Assembly: GCA_964417895.1 (NCBI GenBank)
Contig: CAYQJS010000016.1
Span: forward strand, 28,384 to 92,383
DNA from: CAYQJS01 sp964417895
GTDB taxonomy: Bacteria; Chloroflexota; UBA6077; SHYK01
DNA length: 64,000 nucleotides
Direction of reading: 5' to 3'
Shown here: positions 25,538 to 33,521 of the stretch, piece after piece
Layout of the letters: every line of letters starts with the position of its first letter
Numbering within the stretch: the stretch's first letter is position 1
Made by a program: the position numbers and the translations under genes
The notes under the pieces: model-generated
What the model was told of the DNA's origin: nothing
Seen by the model: the letters and a program-made list of their open reading frames with translations, nothing else
The model's database searches: none

Positions 25538-26833
25538 ATGACACCAGGGCCACGCTCAAGAGCCCTCTTCGCTCGCGCGGCCCAGCTTTTCCCGGGCGGC
25601 GTCAACAGTCCTGTGCGCGCGTACCGCGGCGTCGGCGGCACTCCGCCGTTCATCGCCTCAGGCCGCGGAGCGACGGTCACGGACGTCGACGGGCGGACAT
25701 ACCTCGACCTTGTGTCATCGTGGGGCCCCCTCATCCTCGGCCACGCCGACCCGGAGGTCGTAAGCGCCATCGCCGAGGCGGCGCAGCGGGGCTCCACCTT
25801 CGGTGCGCCCACCGAGGCGGAGCTGGCCCTCGGTGAGCTGATCGTCGCGGCGATGCCCTCAATCGAACGGCTGCGCTTCGTCTCGTCGGGGACTGAGGCC
25901 ACCATGAGCGCCCTGCGAGTTGCTCGTGCTTACACCGGGCGTAGCAAGGTGCTCAAGTTCGACGGCAGCTATCACGGCCACAGCGATGGGCTGCTGGTGG
26001 CCGCCGGCTCGGGCGCACTCACCCTTGGCGTGCCGTCCAGCGCCGGCGTTCCACAGTCCTGGGCTGCCGAAACTGTGAGCGTTCCTTACAACGACTTGAC
26101 CGCCGTCGAGGCGGCGTTTCAGCGCTTCCCGGGCGAGATCGCCGCGGTCATCGTGGAGCCCGTGGCTGGCAATATGGGCGTTGTGCCTCCTGCCCCCGGC
26201 TTCCTCGATGGGTTGCGTGACCGCACCGCGGGCGATGGGGCCCTTCTCATTTTCGACGAGGTGATCACAGGCTTCCGAGTCGGGTTCGGAGGAGCGCAAG
26301 ATCACTTTGGCGTATCGCCCGACCTCACATGCCTGGGTAAGATCATCGGCGGTGGATTGCCCGTGGGCGCATTCGGTGGCCGCCGTGAGGTGATGGCTCT
26401 CATTGCGCCGGATGGCCCCGTGTACCAGGCCGGCACCCTTTCGGGAAATCCCGTGGCAATGGCAGCCGGCGCCGCCACGTTGCGACGACTGCGCGACCCT
26501 GCCTGCTATGAGCGGCTCGATGTCCTCGGCGCTCGGTTGGCGACGGGGATCGCCGGCGCGGCCGAAGCGGCCGAGGTTCCGCTCAGGGTCCAGCGCGTCG
26601 GCTCAATGCTCACGCCCTTCTTCGTTGACGCGGATGTCGTGGACGTAGCATCGGCGCGGCGGTCCAACACGGAGGCGTACGCGCGCTTCTTCCATGCGCT
26701 CCTGGGCGCTGGCGTCTACCCGCCCCCATCCCAGTTTGAGGCCTGGTTCGTCTCCCTGGCCCACGCCGAGGCGGACGTCGACGCCATCGTGGAACGGGCC
26801 GAGGCGGGGCTGAGGGAGCTGTCATCGTCCTGA
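25538..26833 (+). CDS. hemL: Glutamate-1-semialdehyde 2,1-aminomutase
   Basis: PLP enzyme that turns glutamate-1-semialdehyde into 5-aminolevulinate, the step between HemA and HemB. The 431-residue product starts MTPGPRSRALFARAAQLFPGG, then NSPVRAYRGVGG, RFVSSGTEATMSALRVAR, FDGSYHGHSDG, FDEVITGFRVG, and CLGKIIGGGLPVGAFGGR with the PLP lysine. Start chosen at ATG 25538 just past the tandem repeats; upstream in-frame codons lie inside the repeats. Confidence 0.95.
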   Translation: MTPGPRSRALFARAAQLFPGGVNSPVRAYRGVGGTPPFIASGRGATVTDVDGRTYLDLVSSWGPLILGHADPEVVSAIAEAAQRGSTFGAPTEAELALGELIVAAMPSIERLRFVSSGTEATMSALRVARAYTGRSKVLKFDGSYHGHSDGLLVAAGSGALTLGVPSSAGVPQSWAAETVSVPYNDLTAVEAAFQRFPGEIAAVIVEPVAGNMGVVPPAPGFLDGLRDRTAGDGALLIFDEVITGFRVGFGGAQDHFGVSPDLTCLGKIIGGGLPVGAFGGRREVMALIAPDGPVYQAGTLSGNPVAMAAGAATLRRLRDPACYERLDVLGARLATGIAGAAEAAEVPLRVQRVGSMLTPFFVDADVVDVASARRSNTEAYARFFHALLGAGVYPPPSQFEAWFVSLAHAEADVDAIVERAEAGLRELSSS

Positions 26834-26883
26834 AGAACTGTCATGCTGAGGAGTCATGGGCCTTCGGCCGGCCCGAACCCATG

Positions 26884-26976
26884 AAAACCGCTCATGGTGA
26901 GCTTGTCGAACCATGAGGCCAAGGTTGCCGACCCTCAGGCTCGCCCTTCGACAGGCTCAGGACGAGCGGTGTTTTT
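26884..26976. repeat. REP-like inverted repeat (GAGCTTGTCGAA family)
   Basis: Two facing arms, ACCGCTC...GAGCTTGTCGAA at 26887-26910 and TTCGACAGGCTC...GAGCGGT at 26947-26970, flanked by runs of A and T. Further related pieces (CTGAGC, GGCAAGCTCAG) continue to about 27060. The same core recurs in the element at 35344-35450. The rest of the hemL-ddl gap shows no gene. Confidence 0.75.
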
Positions 26977-27069
26977 CATGCTGAGCGTCAGCGAGCCATT
27001 TCCCGGAAGATCCCTTCGGCAAGCTCAGGGCAGGCTCTTCGCCGGCGCCTGAGGATGACAGGTGGGGGC

Positions 27070-28179
27070 CTACTCCTCGTATCTCGTGCGGTTCCTGGCC
27101 TGGTCCGCGTGGCGCTCGCAGGCGAGCTGGATCAGCCGGTCGATGAGCTCTCGATATGCCACCCCGGACGCAGCCCACAGCCGCGGATAGACGCTCATCG
27201 ACGTGAAACCGGGGATGGTATTGATCTCGTTTAAGTACAGGGAGCCATCGTCCCGGCTGAGGAAGAAATCCACGCGGGCGAGGCCGGCGGCGCCGATCGC
27301 CTCGAAAGCCCGCACCGCGAGCGACTGCACCTGCGCCGCGGTTTCCACATCGACGTCGGCCGGGATCACGAATCGAGTTGAGGGGTCATGGTACTTGGCC
27401 TCGTAGTCGTAGAACTCCCGAGAGGGGATGACCTCGCCCACAACAGAGGCGGCGGGCTGCCGATTGCCCAGCACGCCGCACTCGAGCTCACGGGCATTCA
27501 CGGCCCGCTCCACGAGGATGCGAGACCCGAACTGCGCCGCGAGGTCGATGGCAACCGCCAGCTCCCCCTGATTTCGGACCTTGCTGATGCCTACGCTCGA
27601 TCCCAGGTTGCTGGGCTTGGCGAAGCAGGGAAAGCCAACCGCCGCCTCGACTCGGCCCAGAACAGCCGACGAGTCCCCTTCCCAGTCCCCGCGATCGATC
27701 GGCACGTAATCCACGACCGGAAAGCCGTGAGCGCGAAAGACCGTCTTCATGAGGATCTTGTCCATGCCCACCGCCGACGCCAGAACGCCAGACCCGACGT
27801 AGGGGACACCCCCCAGCTCGAACAGGCCCTGGAGGCAGCCATCCTCACCGAAGGTGCCGTGGACGAGCGGGAAGACGACTTCGATGCCGTCGCTGAGGGG
27901 AGCCGAGGGCGGGCCCGCGGGTTCGAGGGCGATCAGGGCGGGCTGGCCGGGATCGGCACTGGGAAGCACCCGGGCGCCGGCCGCGCCACCCCGCGTGAGG
28001 AGGGCCCGCGGCGGCGCTGCCAGCCACGCGCCCTCCTGGCTGATCCCGATGGGCACCACCTCGTAACGCTCGGGGTCGATCGCCTGGATAAGGGAGCGGG
28101 CCGACTCGATGGAGACCTCATGCTCGCCAGAACGGCCCCCGTAGATAACCGCGATACGCATCCGGCTGGGGGGAGACAT
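27070..28179 (-). CDS. ddl: D-alanine--D-alanine ligase
   Basis: ATP-grasp enzyme that makes D-Ala-D-Ala for peptidoglycan. With the start at ATG 28179 (or 28161, MRIAVIYGGRSGEHEVS) it is 369 (or 363) residues. Motifs: YGGRSGEHEVSIESA, FPLVHGTFGEDGCLQGLFE, YVGSGVLASAVGMDKILMK, CFAKPSNLGSSVGISKV, ECGVLGN, RVDFFLSRDDGSLYLNEINTIPGFTSMSVYPRLW. The Glu-Ile-Asn-Thr metal motif is intact. Together with the LCP and MurG-like genes it indicates a peptidoglycan wall. Confidence 0.95.
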   Translation of the reverse strand: MSPPSRMRIAVIYGGRSGEHEVSIESARSLIQAIDPERYEVVPIGISQEGAWLAAPPRALLTRGGAAGARVLPSADPGQPALIALEPAGPPSAPLSDGIEVVFPLVHGTFGEDGCLQGLFELGGVPYVGSGVLASAVGMDKILMKTVFRAHGFPVVDYVPIDRGDWEGDSSAVLGRVEAAVGFPCFAKPSNLGSSVGISKVRNQGELAVAIDLAAQFGSRILVERAVNARELECGVLGNRQPAASVVGEVIPSREFYDYEAKYHDPSTRFVIPADVDVETAAQVQSLAVRAFEAIGAAGLARVDFFLSRDDGSLYLNEINTIPGFTSMSVYPRLWAASGVAYRELIDRLIQLACERHADQARNRTRYEE

Positions 28180-28297
28180 AGCACGAGTATAGATGCAGGA
28201 TGCGGGCGGTGGCGGGCGGCCGTTAGAATGTACTTTGCTGTGAGTTCCGTCGGCGTGGTCGCGGCGCCGTGACTGCCTGCTTATTCCGGGAGGCGCG

Positions 28298-28828
28298 ATG
28301 AACATGGTAGGACGAGTGACGCGGCGGGCCGCCGTCCGCGTGGTGGCAAGCGTCGTCCGACGCGCGCGGCTGGTTGGCTTCCTCGTTGTTGCCGGCGGAG
28401 GGTTGCTGATCGCCAGCGCCCTGAACTTGCTCCCCTTCAACATCGTTGCCACGTCGGCGCCCGCTGGCGAGACCTACCGCCAGGTCGACGGCGAGCCCGC
28501 CGCTATCGCCAACTACATCAAGGGAATGCAGCTGGGCGATGCCCGGCTGATGTGGGAGAACTACAGCGACCGCGGGGCACGCCTACTACTGCGTCGGGGG
28601 TTTACTATCCAGGAAACGCAGGCTCAACTCGACCGTGCGCGCGAGTTCGAGGAGCGTATCCTGCAGGTGGATTACGTCGGCAACCGCCCCATTCCGAACG
28701 GCAGCCTGCACTTCTACGTGATCGCCAGGTCCGGTGGGGGTGCTTCGCGCTTCCCCATGCAGGATGTTGCGTACACCCCCTACGTCTTCACCCTGGATGC
28801 GCAAGGCAAGATCGATAGGACGGAATAG
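28298..28828 (+). CDS. Membrane-anchored protein of unknown function
   Basis: A 176-residue product with a basic N-terminus, one membrane helix (VGFLVVAGGGLLIASALNLL, about residues 27-46), and an external part of about 130 residues. The outer part (EPAAIANYIKGMQLGDARLMW, ERILQVDYVGNRPIPNGSLHFYVIAR) has the feel of an NTF2-like fold but I do not recognise a named family. GGGAGGCGCG just upstream of ATG 28298 is a good ribosome site. It lies 9 bases before the FtsH-like gene, so it may be a partner or substrate-handling subunit of that protease. Confidence 0.6.
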   Translation: MNMVGRVTRRAAVRVVASVVRRARLVGFLVVAGGGLLIASALNLLPFNIVATSAPAGETYRQVDGEPAAIANYIKGMQLGDARLMWENYSDRGARLLLRRGFTIQETQAQLDRAREFEERILQVDYVGNRPIPNGSLHFYVIARSGGGASRFPMQDVAYTPYVFTLDAQGKIDRTE

Positions 28829-28837
28829 GAGACCGAA

Positions 28838-30766
28838 TTGGCAGCACCAGTCGCCCATGAGCTACCGGAGCAGCTGAACCGCAAGATCGACGAAGGCCTC
28901 GACCGCGTCGGCAAGTTCTTCGGCTTCTGGCTTCGCGTCCTTCTCATCGCCGGGATCTTCGCCGTTGTCATATGGGTCATCTTCTTCTCGCCGCAGGCGG
29001 AAATTCTCGCGCCGATCTTCTTTACACTGTCGGGTTACCTCTTCTACATGATATTTATCGTCTTCGCCATGATCATCCAGTTCGCGGCGATGTTCTGGTT
29101 CTTGGGTCGGTCGCGCGTGTACTGGATCATGCCAGGAGAGACAGGCGTCGGGTTCAAGGACTATAAGGGCAATCCGGAGATCGTAGAGGTAGCCCGGCGC
29201 ATCGTCACGCTACTGCGCGGCGTCAGGCACTTTAGAGACATGGGCGGTGAGGTGCACCACGGCCTGCTGCTGATCGGGCCGCCGGGTACGGGAAAGTCCT
29301 ACCTGGCACAGTGCATCGCGACCGAGGCGGGCGTGCCCTTCTGCTATGCCAGCGCGCCCAGCTTCCAGTCCATGTTCTTCGGCATCTCCAACATGAAAGT
29401 CATGATGCTCTACGGCAAGGCCCGCAAGCTGGCCCGCAAGTTCGGCGCATGCATTGTATTTATCGACGAGATCGACGCGATCGGCGGCTCCCGCGGCGGG
29501 CAGTCGGCCACCGCCGGGCTACCCATCATGGGCGGGATGTTCGGCGGTGGATCCGGGCTGTTGAACGAGCTGCTCCTGCAGATGGACCCGCCCCGGGTAG
29601 ACGATGGTCGGGGGGCGCGGCTACTGCGGGCGATGGGCCTTCGCGTTAAGGGCGCCGAGCGGCCCGCCGTCCTCACCATGGGCGCCACCAACATCCCGCA
29701 CGTACTCGATCAGGCGCTCATACGTCCCGGACGCTTCGACTGGAAGCTCAGCATCGACTCGCCCGATTTCGACGGCCGCAAAGAGGTGATCCAGTACTAC
29801 TTGGACAAGGTCACCCACGACCCGGATCTCTCCGTCGACCGACTCTCGCACGATACGATCGGCTACACGCCCGTCGCCATCAAGTACATCATCAACGAGG
29901 CGTGCGTCGTGGCCCACTTCGACGGCCGGGACGCCGTCGAGTACCGGGACTTCAACCTCGCCCGCGAGATGTATGAGTGGGGGCTGCGCCAGAAGATCAA
30001 CAGCATGTCTGAGGAGGAGCGCCATCGCATCGCGGTCCACGAAACGGGCCACGCCATAGCCCAGGTGAAGCTCTTGCCCAAGGAACGCCTCATCCAGGTG
30101 ACGATCGTCCGCCACGGCGACGCGCTCGGCATCACGGGGAGCAAGCCGGAACAGGAAGTCTATGGACACAGCATGGACGAGCTGCTGGCCGACATCCAGG
30201 TGTTCCTCGCGGGCAAAGCAGCGGAGCAGGTCTACATGGGCACCGAGTTCACCGGGGCCGGTAGCGACCTCCTCCAGGCAACGCGCATCGCGGGCGCTAT
30301 CATCGGCCACTTCGGCATGAACGGTTCGCTCTACGCCGTGGGGGCCTTCGGGGAGGGGCCCGACCCGAGGATGAAGCGGGAGATCGAGAAGATCCTCGAG
30401 GACCAGCTCAAGAAAGTGAAGAGCCTGCTGGCCGAGTACCGCGAGCCAGCCGAGGAGATCATAAAGGTCCTCCTTGAGAAGGACGACATCATGGGGGACG
30501 ACGCCATCGAGATCATCCGCCAGTTTGAGGAGCGAAGGTACGGGCGGGCCCTTTCCGAGCCGGCGGACAATCGAACAGAAGAGGACACCCTGGCCGAAGT
30601 GGCTTCGTCCCTTCTCGGCGCCTCAGGCAATCGGAACGGCGCGCCCGTCAGTCCATGGGCGCCACGGAGCGCAGCACCAGGTGGTACGGCCGTGCCGTCG
30701 TGGGACATGGAGTCGCACCACCCGCTGTACGGGCCCGACGGCATCCGCCGGCGGTCACGGACATAG
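28838..30766 (+). CDS. FtsH-like AAA+ membrane metalloprotease (divergent)
   Basis: A 642-residue ATP-dependent zinc protease. Two N-terminal membrane helices lie at about residues 28-50 and 58-85. The AAA+ module has Walker A IGPPGTGKSYLAQC, Walker B CIVFIDEIDAIGGSRGG and ALIRPGRFDWKL with arginine fingers. The M41 protease has HETGHA (HExxH) and the third ligand in GAGSDLLQATRIAG. Compared with housekeeping FtsH it has no large external domain, an inserted segment after Walker B, and a low-complexity tail, so it is probably a specialised paralogue. Start is TTG 28838 behind AGGAGA. Confidence 0.85.
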   Translation: MAAPVAHELPEQLNRKIDEGLDRVGKFFGFWLRVLLIAGIFAVVIWVIFFSPQAEILAPIFFTLSGYLFYMIFIVFAMIIQFAAMFWFLGRSRVYWIMPGETGVGFKDYKGNPEIVEVARRIVTLLRGVRHFRDMGGEVHHGLLLIGPPGTGKSYLAQCIATEAGVPFCYASAPSFQSMFFGISNMKVMMLYGKARKLARKFGACIVFIDEIDAIGGSRGGQSATAGLPIMGGMFGGGSGLLNELLLQMDPPRVDDGRGARLLRAMGLRVKGAERPAVLTMGATNIPHVLDQALIRPGRFDWKLSIDSPDFDGRKEVIQYYLDKVTHDPDLSVDRLSHDTIGYTPVAIKYIINEACVVAHFDGRDAVEYRDFNLAREMYEWGLRQKINSMSEEERHRIAVHETGHAIAQVKLLPKERLIQVTIVRHGDALGITGSKPEQEVYGHSMDELLADIQVFLAGKAAEQVYMGTEFTGAGSDLLQATRIAGAIIGHFGMNGSLYAVGAFGEGPDPRMKREIEKILEDQLKKVKSLLAEYREPAEEIIKVLLEKDDIMGDDAIEIIRQFEERRYGRALSEPADNRTEEDTLAEVASSLLGASGNRNGAPVSPWAPRSAAPGGTAVPSWDMESHHPLYGPDGIRRRSRT

Positions 30767-30798
30767 CTGGCCGTTCAATTGTAACGGCCCCTCGCTCG

Positions 30799-31437
30799 TT
30801 GGTCGCCGCCGGGGCGATCTCCCCCTACGGCCAGTTCCTGATCGCCACAACCAACCCTGGCAAGGTGCGCGAGCTGCGCGCCTTGCTCGCCGAGTTGCCC
30901 CTCGCGCTGCTGAGCCCAACCGATTTGGGCCTCAACCTGGCCATCGAAGAAACCGGAAACACCTTCGTCGAGAACGCCCGCATCAAGGCCCAGGCGTATT
31001 ACGAGGCAGCGTTGTTCCCGACGATTGCCGAGGACTCGGGCCTCGAGATCGATGCGCTGCGTGGCGAGCCGGGCGTGCTCAGCGCCCGCTACCAGGGGCT
31101 GCCCGACGGGCCGGTCAAGAACGCCCATATTCTCGATCTCCTCACCAGCGTGCCGCCGAGCCGGCGCAGCTGCCGATACGTCTGCGCCATCGTCTACATA
31201 GACATGACCGGGGCGGAGCATGTCTTCGAGGGCGAGTGCCGCGGGCGCATCGCGCCCGCGGCCGCTGGCGCCGGCGGATTTGGCTTCGACCCCATCTTCT
31301 TGATCCCACGCCTGGGGCGCACAATGGCGCAGCTATCCGAAGCAGAGAAAAACCGCGTCAGCCATCGCGGGCGGGCGGCCCACAAGCTGATGCGGTATCT
31401 GAAGGCGACGTCACATCGAGTCCGAAGTCGAGCTTGA
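30799..31437 (+). CDS. rdgB: Non-canonical purine NTP pyrophosphatase (RdgB/HAM1, ITPase)
   Basis: House-cleaning enzyme that hydrolyses dITP and XTP. Motifs: FLIATTNPGKVRELRALL, ETGNTFVENARIKAQAYY, TIAEDSGLEIDALRGEPGVLSARYQG and GFGFDPIFLIP, then HRGRAAHKLM. I set the start at TTG 30799 (212 residues), 20 residues before the first conserved strand. The open frame continues upstream through the end of the protease gene, but that part does not resemble the family. The protein tail is basic and about 15 residues longer than usual. Confidence 0.88.
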   Translation: MVAAGAISPYGQFLIATTNPGKVRELRALLAELPLALLSPTDLGLNLAIEETGNTFVENARIKAQAYYEAALFPTIAEDSGLEIDALRGEPGVLSARYQGLPDGPVKNAHILDLLTSVPPSRRSCRYVCAIVYIDMTGAEHVFEGECRGRIAPAAAGAGGFGFDPIFLIPRLGRTMAQLSEAEKNRVSHRGRAAHKLMRYLKATSHRVRSRA

Positions 31438-31484
31438 ATAGGACTCACGGAATCCAGCGTGCTAAAGACCAGATCCTCGGGATG

Positions 31485-31502
31485 TGGTATGCTGGAATAC
31501 CA
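31485..31502. promoter_or_regulatory. Palindromic operator candidate in front of vapB
   Basis: TGGTAT-GCTGGA-ATACCA is a perfect 6-base inverted repeat that ends on the A of the vapB ATG. Ribbon-helix-helix antitoxins bind such short palindromes to autorepress. TATGCT inside it (31488-31493) could be a -10 box, which would make the mRNA nearly leaderless; no Shine-Dalgarno precedes the ATG. Confidence 0.5.
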
Positions 31503-31726
31503 TGAAGCGGACAACAGTCAAGCTCCCCGACGACCTGGATGCCCGACTCCGTCACGAAGCCGCGCGGCGTGGAAGCACGATCTCTGAGATCACTCGCGAG
31601 GCGATCAAGGCACACCTCGGGCTCGAGCCCCAGCGTCGATTGCTCGCAGCCGGTGCCGGCAGTAGCGGCCGCAGTGACATCGCCGAACGGATCGAAGAGA
31701 TCCTTCGGCAGGAGATCGGTCGATAG
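31502..31726 (+). CDS. Ribbon-helix-helix antitoxin (VapB-like)
   Basis: A 74-residue protein that begins MKRTTVKLPDDLDARLRHEAARRGSTISEITREAIKAHL in outline, the standard RHH DNA-binding strand followed by two helices. The C-terminal half (SDIAERIEEILRQEIGR) would wrap the toxin. It precedes a PIN-domain gene with a 3-base overlap and has a palindrome over its start, all typical of a vapBC autoregulated operon. An 18-base upstream extension starting at 31484 is unlikely. Confidence 0.85.
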   Translation: MKRTTVKLPDDLDARLRHEAARRGSTISEITREAIKAHLGLEPQRRLLAAGAGSSGRSDIAERIEEILRQEIGR

Positions 31727-32136
31727 CGATCCTGGTCGACGCCGGGCCACTGTATTCCTACATCGACTCCGCCGACCGGCACCACGCAGCCTGCCTTGAT
31801 CTCTTGCAGACTCACCCAGGCCCACTGATCGTCCCGCACCTTGTCGTGACCGAGGTCGTCTACCTCCTTGCAACTCGCCTGGGAGTCGACGCTGAGGTGC
31901 GCTTTTTGGGTGATCTTGCCACGGGAGCCTTTAGCGTCGAGCCTGTCAGCGCCCGCGACTGGCTACGAATTGCCGAGCTAGTCTGGACCTACCGTAACCT
32001 ACCTCTCGGGACCGTCGATGCGTCGCTGGTCGCTGCGGCCGAACGCCTGGGCATAGCTGAAGTGGCGACGCTCGACCGCCGTGACTTCTCCGTCGTCCGC
32101 CCCGCTCACGCGTCCGCATTCACGTTGCGACCGTAG
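31723..32136 (+). CDS. PIN-domain toxin (VapC-like) with apparent AUA start
   Basis: Predicted Mg-dependent RNase toxin of 137 residues. The PIN fold is complete: ILVDAGPLYSYID (first Asp), VTEVVYLLATRLG (Glu), GTVDASLVAAAERLG (Asp) and EVATLDRRDF (Asp). The frame opens in an ATAG overlap with the antitoxin stop. AGGAG at 31710-31714 lies 8 bases before ATA 31723, and no ATG, GTG or TTG occurs where the fold begins. The alternatives are CTG at 31732, which would shave the first strand, or a sequence error at an original ATG. Confidence 0.8.
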   Translation: MAILVDAGPLYSYIDSADRHHAACLDLLQTHPGPLIVPHLVVTEVVYLLATRLGVDAEVRFLGDLATGAFSVEPVSARDWLRIAELVWTYRNLPLGTVDASLVAAAERLGIAEVATLDRRDFSVVRPAHASAFTLRP

Positions 32137-32167
32137 CGGTCCGGCTAAGCCCGTAGATTTCCTGCCT

Positions 32168-33301
32168 CTACGGCCAGGCATCCTCGAAGTGCTCGATGCC
32201 CCCGAAGCTCATGTAATCGTACGTGCGCGACTTGAACACGACGAAGCGCGCGGGGTGCGCCGGATCGCTATTGATTGACTGGTGCGTGCTGAGCACCGGG
32301 CAAGCCACCACGTCGTTGGTCTCCCACTCCCACTTTTCATCGTCGATCACGTCGTAGCCGCGGCCCTCGATGATGAAATGGACCTCCTCGCCCACGTGGT
32401 GGTGCTTGCCGGAGCGCCCGCCGGGCGGTAGCTCATGAAGATAGCACTCGAACAGGCGCAGTCCGTTCGTGAGCGGCGGGTGCTGCGGGTGCAGGAACCA
32501 CAGCGCGCGGCCGTTCCGGGTGTCCTGCCACTGGCGGTCGCTCTGCTTGATCACTTGCGGCACCGACTGCCGCCAGTAGCATTCCTCCTGATAGAGGCGT
32601 ATGTAGTACTCGTAGTCGTCGCTCGCTTCGTGGCTCGGCACGGGTGGCGACTCACGAAAGCGCCTCGCCATCTGCTCTGTACCGATGGCGTTCGCTCGGA
32701 ACAGGAACTCCTGCCCGTCCTCCCGCCGATAGCCGGCCACACCGCCGTTCTCGTCGTACAGGAAGCGTGCCCCCTCGGGCAGCTTGAAATACTCGTTCAG
32801 CTCCACGAGCTCGCCCCCGGCCACTTCGCCGTGGGCCGCCTGGCAGTAGATGATTCGGGTTGGTCCCTCGTCGCAGAAGTGCTGGTGCATGCAATAGGGA
32901 GGGACGATCATCAGGTCGCCTCCCTCCCAGTCGAAGCGCTTGCCGTCGTGCACCTCATGGCCCTTCCCCTCCACGATGAAGAAGGGCACCTCCGCGTAGT
33001 GCCGGTGGTTGGCGTTCTTATGGCCGCCCTCGACCATCTGCATGAGCAGCCGGAGGGTGTTCATCTGCGCCAGCCAGGGCTTGCGATCAAGGAGCACCAG
33101 GTCGGGCCCGGTGAACACCTTGTGAAAAGCCGACCGCGACTGCTCCCACGGGGCGGAGTCGTACTTCACGACCCTCGGCCGCTCCTTGTAGAGCTTATTC
33201 CACTGCGCACGATCCCGGTCCCGCACCTCGTTCCACTCGTAGTCCTGGACCCGCTGCTCACGCTCCGGTTGCCGTTCGCGTACTCGGAGCCTCTCCTGCA
33301 T
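32168..33301 (-). CDS. Bicupin protein (gentisate 1,2-dioxygenase-like)
   Basis: A 377-residue protein with two cupin barrels. The first has GGHKNANHRHYAEVPFFIVEG (metal His residues and Glu) followed by GGDLMIVPPYCMHQH; the second has PGGRSGKHHHVGEEVHFIIEGRG and a later THQS. This layout resembles gentisate or hydroxynaphthoate ring-cleaving dioxygenases, which are bicupin Fe(II) enzymes, but no neighbouring aromatic catabolism genes support that substrate. The N-terminal 60 residues are charged and helical. ATG 33301 taken as start. Confidence 0.7.
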   Translation of the reverse strand: MQERLRVRERQPEREQRVQDYEWNEVRDRDRAQWNKLYKERPRVVKYDSAPWEQSRSAFHKVFTGPDLVLLDRKPWLAQMNTLRLLMQMVEGGHKNANHRHYAEVPFFIVEGKGHEVHDGKRFDWEGGDLMIVPPYCMHQHFCDEGPTRIIYCQAAHGEVAGGELVELNEYFKLPEGARFLYDENGGVAGYRREDGQEFLFRANAIGTEQMARRFRESPPVPSHEASDDYEYYIRLYQEECYWRQSVPQVIKQSDRQWQDTRNGRALWFLHPQHPPLTNGLRLFECYLHELPPGGRSGKHHHVGEEVHFIIEGRGYDVIDDEKWEWETNDVVACPVLSTHQSINSDPAHPARFVVFKSRTYDYMSFGGIEHFEDAWP

Positions 33302-33369
33302 GTCGTCTGCTCCTTAAGATTTTTCTGTCCGCCTTCGCCCCCGCGAGCGAGAAGGCGCGTTCTACAGCT

Positions 33370-33436
33370 TGCATTGTTTTCGGACTTGGAACTTGGGACC
33401 TGCGACTTCGACCTTGGGACTTCGGACCTTGGGAGT
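33370..33436. repeat. Short imperfect direct repeats
   Basis: Several variants of ACTTGGGACCT / ACTTCGGACCTTGGGA follow one another in the gap between the bicupin and the lipoprotein gene. The rest of the roughly 220-base gap holds the ribosome site of the next gene and nothing else I can recognise. Confidence 0.5.
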
Positions 33437-33521
33437 CCGTCTGACCACAGTCCGGCGCCGCGATTGTAGCATTGCCCGTCGTGCTACAGTACGCGCGAGA
33501 ACGCACCCGGAGGTGCCCACG

